Part shown: positions 26,806 to 36,245 of the stretch, piece after piece | Position numbering within the stretch: position 1 is the stretch's first letter | Layout of the letters: each line of letters opens with the position of its first letter | Made by a program: the position numbers and the translations under genes | The notes under the pieces: generated by a model | What the model was told of the DNA's origin: nothing | Databases searched by the model: none | What the model saw: only the letters and a program-made list of their open reading frames with translations | Assembly (NCBI RefSeq): GCF_000682675.1 | Contig: NZ_AWFA01000001.1 | Location: 62,001 to 126,000, forward strand | Direction: 5' to 3' | Length of the DNA: 64,000 nt | Origin: Hyphomonas pacifica | GTDB lineage: Bacteria; Pseudomonadota; Alphaproteobacteria; Caulobacterales; Hyphomonadaceae

Positions 26806-28002
26806 TCAGGCGCCCTTAACGGCGTTCACAATTTTCTGGGCGGCGTCGTCGAGATCGTCGGCCGGGATGACGTTCAGGCCGGATTCGGCAATGATCTTCT
26901 TGCCCATCTCGACATTCGTGCCTTCGAGGCGCACGACCAGCGGCACAGCCAGGTTGGTTTCCTTCACGGCGGCAATCACGCCTTCCGCGATGACATCACA
27001 CTTCATGATACCACCGAAGATATTCACCAGAATGCCCTTCACGTTCGGGTCTTTCATGATGATCTTGAAGGCAGCAGCCACTTTTTCCTTGTTGGCACCG
27101 CCGCCAACGTCACAGAAGTTTGCCGGCTCTTCGCCGTATAGCTTGATGATGTCCATCGTCGCCATGGCGAGGCCTGCGCCGTTGACCATGCAGCCGATGG
27201 TGCCGTCGAGGGCGATATAGGCGAGGTCCCATTCGGAGGCCTCGATTTCCTTTTCGTCTTCCTCAGTCGTGTCGCGCAGTTCCACGATGTCCGGGTGACG
27301 GAACAGGGCGTTGCCGTCAAAGCTGACTTTCGCGTCCAGGACGCGCAGATGGCCATCTTCCATGACGATCAGCGGGTTGATCTCCAGCATCGACATGTCC
27401 TTCTCGGTGAAGGCCTTGTAGAGGATGGGGAAGAGTTTCATGCCGTCCGTGCGGGCATCGCCTTCCAGCTTCAGCGCATCGCAAAGCTTTGCGGCGTCAG
27501 CGTCCGTCACGCCCGTGGTTGGGTCGATCGGAAGGGTCAGGATTTTTTCCGGCGTCTCGTGAGCGACTTCCTCAATGTCCATGCCGCCTTCGGTGGATGC
27601 GACAAAAGCCGGACGGCCTGTGGCACGATCAACCAGCAGGGAGAGATAAAGTTCGCGGTCGATGTCTGCGCCGTCTTCGATGTAGAGGCGATTGACCTGC
27701 TTGCCTTCAGCGCTGGTTTGCGCCGTGACCAAGTGGTGGCCCAGCATGGCCTTGGCATGTTCCAAAACTTCCTCTTTGGAGAAAGCCAGGCGGACACCGC
27801 CCTTTTCACCAGCCTCGGCTTCCACGAACTTGCCTTTACCGCGACCACCGGCATGAATCTGGGATTTCACGACCCAGAGCGGGCCCGGCAGGGTATCAAC
27901 TGCCTTCTGTACATCGTCGAGCGAAAGAACGGGTACGCCTTCTGCCACAGGTGCGCCGAAGGATTTCAGCACGGCCTTGGCCTGGTATTCGTGAATGTTC
28001 AT
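26806..28002 (-). CDS. sucC: Succinyl-CoA synthetase, beta subunit
   Basis: An ATP-grasp subunit of 398 residues. [19 protein letters not shown] opens the nucleotide-binding domain, [16 protein letters not shown] is the nucleotide loop, and MLEINPLIV and [15 protein letters not shown] complete the family pattern. GRGKGK and the surrounding lysine suit the ADP-forming type, though nucleotide choice is hard to read. It is the first gene of sucCDAB. The malate dehydrogenase gene that often precedes sucC is absent; an MFS gene takes that place, 124 bp upstream. Confidence 0.97.
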   Translation of the reverse strand: MNIHEYQAKAVLKSFGAPVAEGVPVLSLDDVQKAVDTLPGPLWVVKSQIHAGGRGKGKFVEAEAGEKGGVRLAFSKEEVLEHAKAMLGHHLVTAQTSAEGKQVNRLYIEDGADIDRELYLSLLVDRATGRPAFVASTEGGMDIEEVAHETPEKILTLPIDPTTGVTDADAAKLCDALKLEGDARTDGMKLFPILYKAFTEKDMSMLEINPLIVMEDGHLRVLDAKVSFDGNALFRHPDIVELRDTTEEDEKEIEASEWDLAYIALDGTIGCMVNGAGLAMATMDIIKLYGEEPANFCDVGGGANKEKVAAAFKIIMKDPNVKGILVNIFGGIMKCDVIAEGVIAAVKETNLAVPLVVRLEGTNVEMGKKIIAESGLNVIPADDLDDAAQKIVNAVKGA

Positions 28003-28048
28003 GTAAACTGCCTTGTTTGCCCTGGCTTGGTGGAGGGGTCAGCATGCC

Positions 28049-28075
28049 AGCCACCCCGGTTTGATTGTGGTGGCT
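28049..28075 (-). promoter_or_regulatory. Hairpin in the sucC 5' leader
   Basis: AGCCACC and GGTGGCT form a perfect seven-pair stem with a 13-base loop, about 47 bp before the sucC ATG. An AT-rich TGATATATAG just upstream on the same strand may be the -10. The role is unknown; it could end read-through from the MFS gene, although no U-run follows. Confidence 0.3.
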
Positions 28076-28126
28076 ATATATCAGTCTCAGCAGCAGTCGC
28101 AACCAGCTGGGTATCTATTCAGAGAC

Positions 28127-29377
28127 TCAGGCTTCGGCATCCCGTTCGGGATTGCGCGGGTCGAGCTCCACACTGGCCAGCGGTGTTGGCAGGATCGGGC
28201 TCCAGTCTTCTTGCTGCCCCTCCTCCGGTGCAGCCCGTTTGCTGACCCGCCAAACCATGATCATGGCCAGAATCACAAGCAGGATTCCCGCCAGTCCAAA
28301 GAGGCCCATCCGCCCTGCCCCGCGCATCGCGAAACCGGATAACAGTGGCCCGACAATAGAGCCGCCTGCCCAGACAAACAGAAGCCCGGACATGACCTGC
28401 GGAATGGCGGCTTTAGGCGTGCGGTCAATCGCGTGAGCAACACATAGGCCATAGAAGGACAGTGACCCAGCCCCCCAGACGCTGAGAACAATAATCACAC
28501 CTGTCTCTCCCAGACTGCGGCCGAACACCGCAATACCCAGAGCAGCGAGACCGGAAACGGCGCACATAACCGCAATGACCATCCGGCGTTCCAGTCGGTC
28601 TGAGAGGCGTCCGGCGGGCCATTGCACAATCAAACCGCCCATCCAGGCTGCGGCGCCAGCGATAGCTGCTGCGGTTGTGCCACCACCACCCATCGAGAAG
28701 CCTTCGAAGTAAATAGGGATCAGCGCCGTCATGCCGGTATTGATGACGCCGGACAGCGCCACACCGATCACGGCCGCAGGCGCAAGCGTATAGAGCCGCC
28801 CGAGCGGCATGGCAGAGCGCCCCGGCGGCGCGGGCTGCTCCTGCCGGGTCAGGCAGACAGGCACCAGCGCCAGGGTCAGAAACAATGCGGCCCAGCTATA
28901 GGCGCGGCTATCCAGCGGAGACAGGCCGGCCACAAAGAATGGACCAATCATCAGCGAAAGCTTCGCACCGGTATGATAGATCCCCATGACATTGCCTCGC
29001 GCCTTGTCAGGCACAGCAACCCCGAGCCAGCTTTCCACACTGGTAAACATGTACGCAAAGCTTACGCCCTGTATGACACGTACGACAGCCCAGAAGCCCT
29101 CATTATACCAGAGTGACAGGGACAACGCCCCGGCAGAGGTAACCGCCGCGGCAGCAGCAAACAGGCGAATATTGCCAAAGGTGGCCAGGGCGCGCGGCGC
29201 AGTCCACGCCCCCAGCATGAAGCCGGACGCGTAAAGGGCTGCAATCATACCGATTGTCTGAGGCTGCGTGCCGAGGGCCTCAAGGCCAAGAGGTGTCAGC
29301 ACGCTCATCAGCCCACCTGCGATCTGCAGGATCATCACAGCAATAATGAGTGCAAGTACGTTACGCGTTTCAGTCAT
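28127..29377 (-). CDS. MFS transporter (YcaD-like)
   Basis: A 416-residue, 12-helix major facilitator. It opens ETRNVLALIIAVMILQIAGGLM and has PDKARGNVMGIYHTGAKLSLMIGPF, resembling the YcaD branch of the superfamily. Motif SDRLERR marks the loop between helices 8 and 9. Substrate unknown. Last gene in the minus-strand run DUF2141, DUF2306, PhoD-like, MFS; the gap from the PhoD-like gene is 34 bp, so cotranscription is likely. Confidence 0.82.
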   Translation of the reverse strand: MTETRNVLALIIAVMILQIAGGLMSVLTPLGLEALGTQPQTIGMIAALYASGFMLGAWTAPRALATFGNIRLFAAAAAVTSAGALSLSLWYNEGFWAVVRVIQGVSFAYMFTSVESWLGVAVPDKARGNVMGIYHTGAKLSLMIGPFFVAGLSPLDSRAYSWAALFLTLALVPVCLTRQEQPAPPGRSAMPLGRLYTLAPAAVIGVALSGVINTGMTALIPIYFEGFSMGGGGTTAAAIAGAAAWMGGLIVQWPAGRLSDRLERRMVIAVMCAVSGLAALGIAVFGRSLGETGVIIVLSVWGAGSLSFYGLCVAHAIDRTPKAAIPQVMSGLLFVWAGGSIVGPLLSGFAMRGAGRMGLFGLAGILLVILAMIMVWRVSKRAAPEEGQQEDWSPILPTPLASVELDPRNPERDAEA

Positions 29378-29411
29378 GTCTACCGGCAGCCTTTTCAGTG
29401 CCGTGGCTTAG

Positions 29412-30581
29412 CTACCTGAATTTGGCGGTTGTATGACGAACCGTCTCTCCTGCCTCGTCCTTAACTTCAAGGTCTAAAGACCCGGTTTCCCAATCGATGT
29501 TGATTGCACCGAAATTCTCAGGCGGATATCCCGCGCCGATCTGGGCGCTGTCTTTCTCTGGCGAGTCTTCCGCCCATGCCTTGTTGAGGGAAGAGGCCGT
29601 CAGCTCATAGACCGGATAAGGTAGGATCCCATCCTTGCGATAGAGGAATGCGGTGTGGCGATCGCCTGAGACAAAGACGACACCATTTGCAGCAGTTTCG
29701 GTGATCAGATCATACAATCGCTGCTGTTCTGCCGGCAGACGAGACCATGCCTCCCAGCCATGCCCGTCCGTAGGCAGCACCTGAATGGAAGAAACGATCA
29801 GTCGCAAATCTGCAGGCTTCTGCAGCTGGTTCTCCAACCATGTCCATTGATCATTGCCCAGCATGTCCTGATTGGGATCCGTTGATGGAACATAGCGCTC
29901 CTTGCCCACAACGCCCGGCTCATCCGTTGGCGTCAGTGGAGAGCGAAAATAACGTGTGTCCAGCATGATGATCTGCGTGCGCTTACCTTCCGGTCCGAAT
30001 GTGCGGGCATAATAGGTGCCGGGCCATGCACCCACATCCTTGCTGTCCAGGCCCCAGAAGCGCTCATGAATGCGCTCAGACAAGCGGCGGAAGGGAAACT
30101 CCCGCCCCGCATCATTCGCGCCATAATCATGATCATCCCATGCCACCATCATCGGCAGGTGGGCGCGCACTGAGCGGAAATCATCGCGGGCTGCCAGATC
30201 GGTAAAGCTCTCCCGCAGCTCATCGAGCGTCGCCTCATTCACGGCATATGCCGGACCATCCCTGTCGCCATAGACATTATCCCCGATCATCAGGAACAGG
30301 TCTGCATCTTCCTTGGCAATACTGCGCAGCGCCGGCGTGTCGCCAAGTTCCTCATCATGACAGGACGCCACCAGAATGCGGGACAGAACTGTGTCTTCTG
30401 CTGGCAGCGGCAGCCCCGCTGGCGCGACGGGATAGAAATCATCCGGCAGAGTTCTATAATAGGCCTCCAAAGCCTCTTCCGCACTTTGCGGTGCCCGCGT
30501 GATGCCTGGAATGGAAATAGGCCCTGGCGCCTGACACGCTGCGAACCCCGCAACCACCCCCAAAGCTATGATCCGTTTCAT
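29412..30581 (-). CDS. PhoD-like alkaline phosphatase lipoprotein
   Basis: A 389-residue secreted metallophosphoesterase of the PhoD type, hydrolysing phosphomonoesters or phosphodiesters. The lipobox GFAAC puts the lipidated cysteine at C16. Metal-binding motifs are GDNVYGDRDG, MVAWDDHDYGANDAG and FVSGDRHTAF. The ATG chosen has GGAGGAGGG upstream; a longer frame adds 23 residues without a signal. PhoD proteins often carry a Tat signal with twin arginines, but this one has a plain Lys-Arg lipoprotein signal, so Sec export fits. Third gene of the putative operon after DUF2306. Confidence 0.82.
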   Translation of the reverse strand: MKRIIALGVVAGFAACQAPGPISIPGITRAPQSAEEALEAYYRTLPDDFYPVAPAGLPLPAEDTVLSRILVASCHDEELGDTPALRSIAKEDADLFLMIGDNVYGDRDGPAYAVNEATLDELRESFTDLAARDDFRSVRAHLPMMVAWDDHDYGANDAGREFPFRRLSERIHERFWGLDSKDVGAWPGTYYARTFGPEGKRTQIIMLDTRYFRSPLTPTDEPGVVGKERYVPSTDPNQDMLGNDQWTWLENQLQKPADLRLIVSSIQVLPTDGHGWEAWSRLPAEQQRLYDLITETAANGVVFVSGDRHTAFLYRKDGILPYPVYELTASSLNKAWAEDSPEKDSAQIGAGYPPENFGAINIDWETGSLDLEVKDEAGETVRHTTAKFR

Positions 30582-30650
30582 GACTGCCCTCCTCCAAAAT
30601 TCACCGCCTGTGTAATCAGTAGCGGGCTTTGGAGAGGGCAGTAAGGGCAA

Positions 30651-31208
30651 TCACGCTCCATTGGTAAAGAAAATGGACCACATCATCCGCCCGGGCAGAA
30701 AGGTGAATAATCCGGCCACAAGCATCGCGCCAACGAACATGCCGGTCATTTGTTTGCGGTGAGACGCAATGTTCTTCCTGCGCGCTGCGGTAATCCCCAT
30801 CGGCAGACCAATCACCGTCCAGGCGGAGATACCGTGGATCCAGCTGAAATGATTCCCGTTGAGCCCGACCACGAAGAAAGAGCTGAGAGCCGTCACCATC
30901 ATCGCCCCCACCCAGCTATAGCCGAGCGTCTTGTGCAGACCCCTGCCCTTCACACCCAGCATCAGCATGGTGCCGATGACGAAAGCGCTGAGGGCCCCGG
31001 CGACATGCACCTTGATGGCTATGGAAGCATCAACCAGCTGGCTTGCATCAAAATGCAAATGGATGGGCGGATTGCCATTTGCCTTCAGGATCATCCAGCT
31101 GATCAGCAGGTAGGCAAGCAGCGCGACACCGATCACAATACGATTGGATGGGCGGTCAAGACGAATACGCCAAAGGCGAGATCTCAAGCTCAGTTCAGGG
31201 CTATGCAT
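30651..31208 (-). CDS. DUF2306 integral membrane protein
   Basis: A 185-residue protein with four to five hydrophobic segments and the family's histidine-bearing motif HLHFDASQLVDASIAIKVHVAG. Another block is RGLHKTLGYSWVGAMM, then NHFSWIHGISAWTVIGLPMG and ASHRKQMTGMFVGAML. The several conserved histidines in membrane segments recall ferric-reductase-like or b-type cytochrome proteins, but the family has no proven function. It starts 22 bp after DUF2141 and shares its promoter. Gap to the PhoD-like gene is 69 bp. Confidence 0.8.
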   Translation of the reverse strand: MHSPELSLRSRLWRIRLDRPSNRIVIGVALLAYLLISWMILKANGNPPIHLHFDASQLVDASIAIKVHVAGALSAFVIGTMLMLGVKGRGLHKTLGYSWVGAMMVTALSSFFVVGLNGNHFSWIHGISAWTVIGLPMGITAARRKNIASHRKQMTGMFVGAMLVAGLFTFLPGRMMWSIFFTNGA

Positions 31209-31230
31209 GTCGTGTCTCCTCTGTCTTGAC

Positions 31231-31650
31231 CTAGCGAAGCGTGATGGTCTGAACGGCGCCGTCTTCGGTCACCTCGAACGCGGCAGTGTCAAAGTCAGGT
31301 GGGCCGAAGCGCACTGGCGCGTCATTGGAAAAGCCATAGGGTTCCACTGGAATGCCGATCATGCTGCGCTTCAGTTCGCCATCCCCATCCACATCATGAA
31401 ACATTTTGATGCCGTACCGGCCCGGTTGCAGGCCTTCGAAGACGAAGGTCACGTCATCACCCGTTGAGGGGATTACCTTTGTCTGCGCAGCCTGATTGTC
31501 TCCCCAGCCGGCTTCTTCAAACAGCGCGACATGCAGCTGACCCTCAGCCTTGCGAATACCCTTTATGTCCACAGACAGGTCAGCAGCCGCAGCCGTCTCT
31601 GGCAGAAGGCATGAGACAAACAGGGCGGAAATCAGTGTGTTGCGGATCAT
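31231..31650 (-). CDS. DUF2141 exported protein
   Basis: A 139-residue secreted beta-sandwich protein. The signal peptide (1-22) ends ETAAAAD. The family signature FEGLQPGRYGIKMFHDVDGDGELKR is clear, with the acidic DVDGDGEL loop likely to bind calcium. Function unknown. TGGAGA precedes the ATG. It is the promoter-proximal gene of a four-gene minus-strand run and stands back to back with the LytTR regulator, 165 bp away, which suggests that the regulator controls it. Confidence 0.82.
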   Translation of the reverse strand: MIRNTLISALFVSCLLPETAAAADLSVDIKGIRKAEGQLHVALFEEAGWGDNQAAQTKVIPSTGDDVTFVFEGLQPGRYGIKMFHDVDGDGELKRSMIGIPVEPYGFSNDAPVRFGPPDFDTAAFEVTEDGAVQTITLR

Positions 31651-31815
31651 GTTGGGTCTCCATAAAATCGAGGGCCGATGCCCCGTGTGGGTTGATGGAG
31701 ATGAGCTTTGCCCGGCCGGTTCAGGGCCGCCACATGGATTGCGCGGAGAGGGTGGAAACCTTCGCCAAATGCGGCCAGTGTCATTCGCGAAGCGTGAAAT
31801 ACATAGAGATTCCGT

Positions 31816-32556
31816 ATGCCTGTAGCCCTCAGGGAGACACTGAAGACACTCGCCATTGTGACGCTGCTGGCCGCCGGCTTCACCTGGTTCGGCGTCTACG
31901 GCAGCGGGGGCAGTGTCTGGCTACGCTTCCTGATGTGGTTCATCACCATGCTGGTCGGCGCCGTCTCTTCGCTCTTTGTCGTGCCGTTTGTCTTTCACGC
32001 CAAGATGAAGAATGCCCACCCTGCCCTGATGATCATCGTGGCCTCGGCTCTCTTGTCTGTGCCGGTTACGATCACGCTGATGCTTTTCATGCTGGTGCTA
32101 GGTAACCCGCTTCCACTTGCCTTGGTGCCAATACAATTCGGCTATGTCTTTGCCGTCAGCCTTGTCATCACTGTCGGCGGCTTCCTGCTTGATCGCGCAC
32201 GCCGCTTGGCGGAACTGGAAGGTGCCGAACCGGAAGACCGGATCGCAGGCTTTCTTCAGCGCCTGCCGGTGCGGTTCCGCGGCGCTAACCTTTGGGCCAT
32301 TTCTTCAGAAGATCATTATCTGCGCGTGCATACAGACCGCGGCGAGGAACTCATTCTGATGCGCCTGGCCGACGCGATCCGCGAATTGGGAGAGGACAAT
32401 GGCCTGCAAACCCATCGCTCATGGTGGGTGGCAAAACAGGGCGTGGCCGATTCCCGGCGTGAGAATGGCAAATTGTACTTGGTGCTCAAATCCGGGAAGA
32501 AAGCGCCAGTCTCACGCACCTACCAGCCGAATGTCCGCGCGGCAGGGCTCACTTAG
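31816..32556 (+). CDS. Membrane-anchored LytTR DNA-binding regulator
   Basis: A 246-residue protein. Four transmembrane helices fill residues 8-130, and the C-terminal 95 residues (about 148-240) are a LytTR DNA-binding domain: RFRGANLWAISSEDHYLRVHT, ELILMRLADAIREL, THRSWWVAKQGV. Such one-component membrane regulators, without kinase or receiver, are found in Alphaproteobacteria and may sense a membrane signal. The nearest divergent genes (DUF2141, DUF2306) are the natural targets, and autoregulation is possible. I see no clear LytTR direct repeats in the 165 bp between them. Ends 4 bp into the convergent HNH gene. Confidence 0.85.
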   Translation: MPVALRETLKTLAIVTLLAAGFTWFGVYGSGGSVWLRFLMWFITMLVGAVSSLFVVPFVFHAKMKNAHPALMIIVASALLSVPVTITLMLFMLVLGNPLPLALVPIQFGYVFAVSLVITVGGFLLDRARRLAELEGAEPEDRIAGFLQRLPVRFRGANLWAISSEDHYLRVHTDRGEELILMRLADAIRELGEDNGLQTHRSWWVAKQGVADSRRENGKLYLVLKSGKKAPVSRTYQPNVRAAGLT

Positions 32557-32801
32557 CCCATGCCCTTTCGCTTGTTGCACATGGCATGCGCCAGCTGCAG
32601 ATTGCTTTCATGATCCGCCCCGCCGCGCGCTAGCGCGATGATGTGATCATAGGTCGGGCGCCATTTTTTCCACAGCGTGGCATGAGCCATTTCTGCCCGG
32701 CTGCCGGGCATGGGTTTTCCGCACAGGGCACACAAACCTTCCTGCGCCTCCCACAACCGCCGGAATTGCGGCGTATCAGGAGGCAGAAAGGACTGGCTCA
32801 C
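32553..32801 (-). CDS. Small HNH endonuclease domain protein
   Basis: An 82-residue HNH nuclease-like protein. CALCGKPM gives one zinc-type Cys pair; the nuclease core is [15 protein letters not shown], with His-Asp, then [14 protein letters not shown] with Asn, His and Cys. Its GTG start overlaps the folD stop as GTGA, so translation is coupled to folD. That start excludes a longer frame that reads through folD. Function and substrate are unknown; many such small HNH proteins are housekeeping paralogues of McrA-type nucleases. It overlaps the LytTR stop by 4 bp. Confidence 0.78.
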   Translation of the reverse strand: MSQSFLPPDTPQFRRLWEAQEGLCALCGKPMPGSRAEMAHATLWKKWRPTYDHIIALARGGADHESNLQLAHAMCNKRKGMG

Positions 32802-33685
32802 AGCCCTTCCGGAACGTTCCAGCCGCGCCGGGCGCAAGCCGCCAGAACCGTATTGCGCAACAGGCAGGCAATGGTCATCGGGCCGACACCGCCCGGCACA
32901 GGCGTGATGTGGCCCGCCACTTCTGCACAATCGGCATAGTCTGCATCCCCCACCAGCCTGGTCTTGCCCTCACCCTTCTCAGGCGCATCCACGCGATTGA
33001 TGCCGACATCGATGATCGCCGCGCCGGGCTTCACCCAGTCCGCCTTGACCATTCCCGGACGGCCCACAGCCGGCACCAGAATATCGGCCGCACGGCACAC
33101 CGCCGGCAGATCTTTCGTGCGGCTGTGTGCGATCGTCACCGTGCAATTCTCGGCCAGAAAAAGTAGCGCCGCCGGCTTGCCGACCAGAATGGAGCGACCG
33201 ATCACGACAACATGCTTGCCGGAGAGGTCCGCCCCCAGCGCACGTTTTGCAAGGATGACGCATCCCGTCGGCGTGCAGGCTACCAAGCCCGGCTTACCAA
33301 GGGTCAAACGCCCGGCGGACACTTCCGTCAGGCCGTCAACATCCTTGTCGGGGGCGATCTTCTCAATAGCGGCATCCGCATCCAGCCCTTTGGGCAACGG
33401 CAGCTGCAGCAGGATACCATCTACGCTGTCATCCGCGTTCAATTCGGTGATCAGGCTCTCGACATCCTGCTGGCTGGCCGTTTCAGGCAGGCGGTGATGA
33501 ACAGACACCATGCCTGCCTCTTCTGTCTGGCGTACCTTGTTGCGGACATAGACCTGGCTGGCCGGGTCTTCGCCAACCAGTACAACAGCCAGAGAAGGCT
33601 GGCCCGGCAATTGGCTGACGGCCTTTGCCACACTGGCGCGGACATCTGCCGCAATCGCTTTTCCATCAATCACGCTGGCGCTCAT
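32798..33685 (-). CDS. folD: Bifunctional methylenetetrahydrofolate dehydrogenase/cyclohydrolase
   Basis: Interconverts 5,10-methylene-, methenyl- and 10-formyl-tetrahydrofolate with NADP. The 295-residue protein has [14 protein letters not shown] with the catalytic lysine, [26 protein letters not shown] in the nucleotide site and [13 protein letters not shown] at the end. The ATG at 33685 overlaps the DUF167 stop as ATGA and gives the normal N-terminus ([10 protein letters not shown]). It sits third in a tight operon YggT, DUF167, FolD, HNH. Confidence 0.97.
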   Translation of the reverse strand: MSASVIDGKAIAADVRASVAKAVSQLPGQPSLAVVLVGEDPASQVYVRNKVRQTEEAGMVSVHHRLPETASQQDVESLITELNADDSVDGILLQLPLPKGLDADAAIEKIAPDKDVDGLTEVSAGRLTLGKPGLVACTPTGCVILAKRALGADLSGKHVVVIGRSILVGKPAALLFLAENCTVTIAHSRTKDLPAVCRAADILVPAVGRPGMVKADWVKPGAAIIDVGINRVDAPEKGEGKTRLVGDADYADCAEVAGHITPVPGGVGPMTIACLLRNTVLAACARRGWNVPEGL

Positions 33686-33963
33686 GGCTCTGCATCCCCG
33701 GCAAGTTTCGCCGCCAGATCGGGCGGCCCGTCTATCTCGAGGCCTTTTAACCGGTTCTTCGCGCCCGTCACCACCCGGACCGCAGACTTTGGGACGCCCA
33801 ACCATTTCGCGACCACTTTTTCCACGGCGGCATTGGCCTTGCCCCCTTCGGGAACGGCGCGCACGCGGACTTTGAGATAGGTTCGCCCGGCCGCATCGGT
33901 TTCCCAGGTCTCGACCCGGTCAGCCGAAGCGTTTGGCTGCACGCGAACGGTCAACCGGTGCAT
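33682..33963 (-). CDS. DUF167 (YggU) protein
   Basis: A 93-residue member of the YggU/DUF167 family, whose role is not established. The conserved core is [13 protein letters not shown], then [48 protein letters not shown], with the GKAN and GxxxRxK motifs. It often accompanies yggT, as here. Overlaps folD by 4 bp; the gap to yggT is 3 bp. Confidence 0.93.
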   Translation of the reverse strand: MHRLTVRVQPNASADRVETWETDAAGRTYLKVRVRAVPEGGKANAAVEKVVAKWLGVPKSAVRVVTGAKNRLKGLEIDGPPDLAAKLAGDAEP

Positions 33964-33966
33964 GAC

Positions 33967-34260
33967 CTATAGCGGAACAACAGAATAGCCGTACCGAATG
34001 ATCACGCGTTCCAGGAAGAAAATGATGAGCAGCACAACCATCGGGGTCAGATCCAGCCCGCCCATCGGCGGCAGGATGTTGCGGATGGGACGGTAAACCG
34101 GTTCCGTGATTCTCTCCAAACCGCTCCAGATGTTGCGAATGGTCGGATTCTGGATGCTCAGCACATTGAACGCGACCAGCCAGGACAGCACGGCCTGGAC
34201 AATAATAATAAATGTAACAATCCGAAGGATCAGCAGAACCAGATCAAGAATGGCGGCCAT
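33967..34260 (-). CDS. YggT-family membrane protein
   Basis: A 97-residue protein with two hydrophobic segments. RIVTFIIIVQAVLSWLVAFNV and ITEPVYRPIRNILPPMGGLDLTPMVVLLIIFFLERVII are the YggT hallmarks. The family affects osmotic stress, and in cyanobacteria thylakoid organisation, but its mechanism is unknown. The start is the ATG (MAAILD) with GGAGCG upstream, not the TTG five codons earlier. First gene of the folD operon. Confidence 0.92.
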   Translation of the reverse strand: MAAILDLVLLILRIVTFIIIVQAVLSWLVAFNVLSIQNPTIRNIWSGLERITEPVYRPIRNILPPMGGLDLTPMVVLLIIFFLERVIIRYGYSVVPL

Positions 34261-34309
34261 AGGGCGACGCTCCAATAATTTCTTTCATTGCCTTCACTTA
34301 GGGTGATGC

Positions 34310-34361
34310 CCCTACCCTGCGCAAGAGATTGGCCTGTCCTTTCCCTCGAACAGGGGTAGGG
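34310..34361. repeat. Inverted repeat in divergent yggT/MFS region
   Basis: CCCTACCC (34310-34317) and GGGTAGGG (34354-34361) are exact complements separated by 36 bp, in the 160 bp between yggT and the divergent MFS gene. The spacing suits a looped pair of binding sites, or an RNA stem; TTGACA begins two bases after the right arm. Function not known. Confidence 0.3.
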
Positions 34362-34420
34362 TTTGACATTCAGCTCAACGCCAAACACACAGGCGATCTG
34401 CAGCAAGGGGCATTCAAGGC

Positions 34421-35665
34421 ATGAAAGATACCGACAAGCCTCTTCTGCCACTCAGCGCCTTCCAGCAGGCAATTATCGGCATGGCCATGGTAGCCATGGG
34501 CGCCGGCATGACGATCAATTTTGTGGTTGTCGCACCACTCGCGCGCAAGGCTGGCCTGACCGAGATTGAAGTTGCCGGTATCCTCACCCTGTCTGCTGCG
34601 CTTTACGCCCTTCTCATCCCGACCTGGGGGCGCCTGGCAGATCGGTTTGGGCGCAAGCGGGTGATGGTGTTTTCCATGTTCGCCATGGGTCTCACGAACA
34701 TGATATTCGTACTGGCCTTGAAGGCAGCACTGGCAGGTTTGGTCACCGGTCTGTCCACCTTCTTTCTGCTCGCCTTTGTCCGGCTCTGGTTTGGTCTGCT
34801 GGCGCCGGGTCTGCAGCCTGCTGCCATGGCCGCGATGACAGATGCGACGACGCCCCTGACCCGCGCCGGCGGCCTCGGCATGTTGGGGGCCTGCATGAGT
34901 GTTGGCTCCATCATCGGGCCGGCCGGGGCGACAGTGCTTGCCCCATATGGGGCACTAATGCCGATCTGGGGCTCGATCATCTTCAATCTGTCCGCCGGAC
35001 TGCTGCTGGCCTTTGCCCTGCCGCCGACACGCAAGCGCCCGAAATCAAGCACACGCCCCAAGCCACTCGCCGTGCGAGACTCGCGTGTCTTCCCGCACCT
35101 GGCCTTCCTGTTCTGCTATTTCTTCGCCATCGGCATGGTGCAGCAAACGATGAGCTGGTTTATCGAGGACCGCTACAAATTTACCGGCACCGCCACCCGC
35201 ACTGCCGATGAGGCAGTGGTATTGCACACAGGGATTGCCTTTGCCTGTCTCGCTGCAGGCATGATCATCATGCAATTTGGGTTTGTTCAGCCGCGCAGAC
35301 CGGACCCGCGCAAGATTCTGCCCGTGGGGCTGGCCTTTGTTGCGACCGGCTATGTTTGTGCGGACTTCTTCTTCCCGTTCTGGAGCCTTGCGCTCAGCTT
35401 TTTCACGATTGGCTGCGGCGCGGCCCTTGCCGTGCCGGCGGCCAATGCCTTGGGCAGCCTCTCGGTGGAGCGCCATGAACAGGGATCTGCTGCAGCCCTG
35501 CTGGCCGCCGCGCCGCCTTCGGGATTTATCTTCGGGCCGCTGGTGGGCGCGACCCTTTACTCCCTCCTGCCATCCCTGCCGCTTTACACCGCTGCAGGCG
35601 TAATGAGCTTATTAGCGATCTATGCCCTTCTGGTGACGTCTCGTCGGCCTCTGACACCCATATGA
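34421..35665 (+). CDS. MFS efflux-type transporter
   Basis: A 414-residue major facilitator of 12 helices. Motif A GRLADRFGRKRVMVFSMFAMG lies between helices 2 and 3, and the helix-5 area shows GPAGATVLAPYGALMPIW, a motif-C-like pattern of drug:H+ antiporters. It opens ALSAFQQAIIGMAMVAMGAGMTINFVV, similar to TetA-like multidrug efflux proteins. Substrate not predictable. Divergent from yggT, with a repeat in the shared upstream region. No regulator is next to it. Confidence 0.83.
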   Translation: MKDTDKPLLPLSAFQQAIIGMAMVAMGAGMTINFVVVAPLARKAGLTEIEVAGILTLSAALYALLIPTWGRLADRFGRKRVMVFSMFAMGLTNMIFVLALKAALAGLVTGLSTFFLLAFVRLWFGLLAPGLQPAAMAAMTDATTPLTRAGGLGMLGACMSVGSIIGPAGATVLAPYGALMPIWGSIIFNLSAGLLLAFALPPTRKRPKSSTRPKPLAVRDSRVFPHLAFLFCYFFAIGMVQQTMSWFIEDRYKFTGTATRTADEAVVLHTGIAFACLAAGMIIMQFGFVQPRRPDPRKILPVGLAFVATGYVCADFFFPFWSLALSFFTIGCGAALAVPAANALGSLSVERHEQGSAAALLAAAPPSGFIFGPLVGATLYSLLPSLPLYTAAGVMSLLAIYALLVTSRRPLTPI

Positions 35666-35753
35666 CCGCCAAGAGCGGGACGCGCATATAGCAAGAGCGC
35701 CTTTGTCCAACTGAAAAATTGACTACAAAGCATGTATAATATGGAAATTGCCC

Positions 35754-36239
35754 ATGCCCGCAGCACGTATTGCCGCAGCCTGCCTGATGGCCCTCTCCCT
35801 GCTGGCCGCCTGCGGTCAGCAGGCCCCGGCAGCGCCAGCCTCCGCAACAACTGAAACATCGCCTTCGCAATCGCCGACACTCCGGCAGGATACTCCCACA
35901 CTGTCACAAGAGACTCGCCCGGCACCAGACCAGCCAGAGCTGGAAGCTCTGTCAGGACGCTGGATTTCCGATGATGATCCGCAAGCGGGCATGATCATCA
36001 CCGGAGACCAACTCGAAATGACCTATGGCGGAGGAACTCTGAACACAGAGCATCTTGATATCGTTGAGACATGCGGTGCAACAACTGCCACAAAAGATAT
36101 CCCGTTGATCAAAACCACATCGGGAGATGGCGAAGCACTCTGTTACAGCGTGCTGGAGATCAGCGACAGCAAACTCGTGCTCAGCTACCTCGCCCGTGGC
36201 AACACGCTCAGTTATTCACGCGCCAGGCAGGCCCAATAA
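35754..36239 (+). CDS. Putative lipoprotein
   Basis: A 161-residue secreted protein. The lipobox LLAAC puts the lipidated Cys at C20, followed by a Pro/Thr/Ser/Gln-rich spacer (25-60) that should reach away from the membrane. A small folded domain of about 100 residues follows (LSGRWISDDDPQAGMIITGDQLEMTYGG), with two cysteines (CGA and LCYS) that could form a disulfide. I do not recognise the family. It follows the MFS gene by 88 bp, with a weak ribosome binding site. Confidence 0.75.
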   Translation: MPAARIAAACLMALSLLAACGQQAPAAPASATTETSPSQSPTLRQDTPTLSQETRPAPDQPELEALSGRWISDDDPQAGMIITGDQLEMTYGGGTLNTEHLDIVETCGATTATKDIPLIKTTSGDGEALCYSVLEISDSKLVLSYLARGNTLSYSRARQAQ

Positions 36240-36245
36240 AACGGC

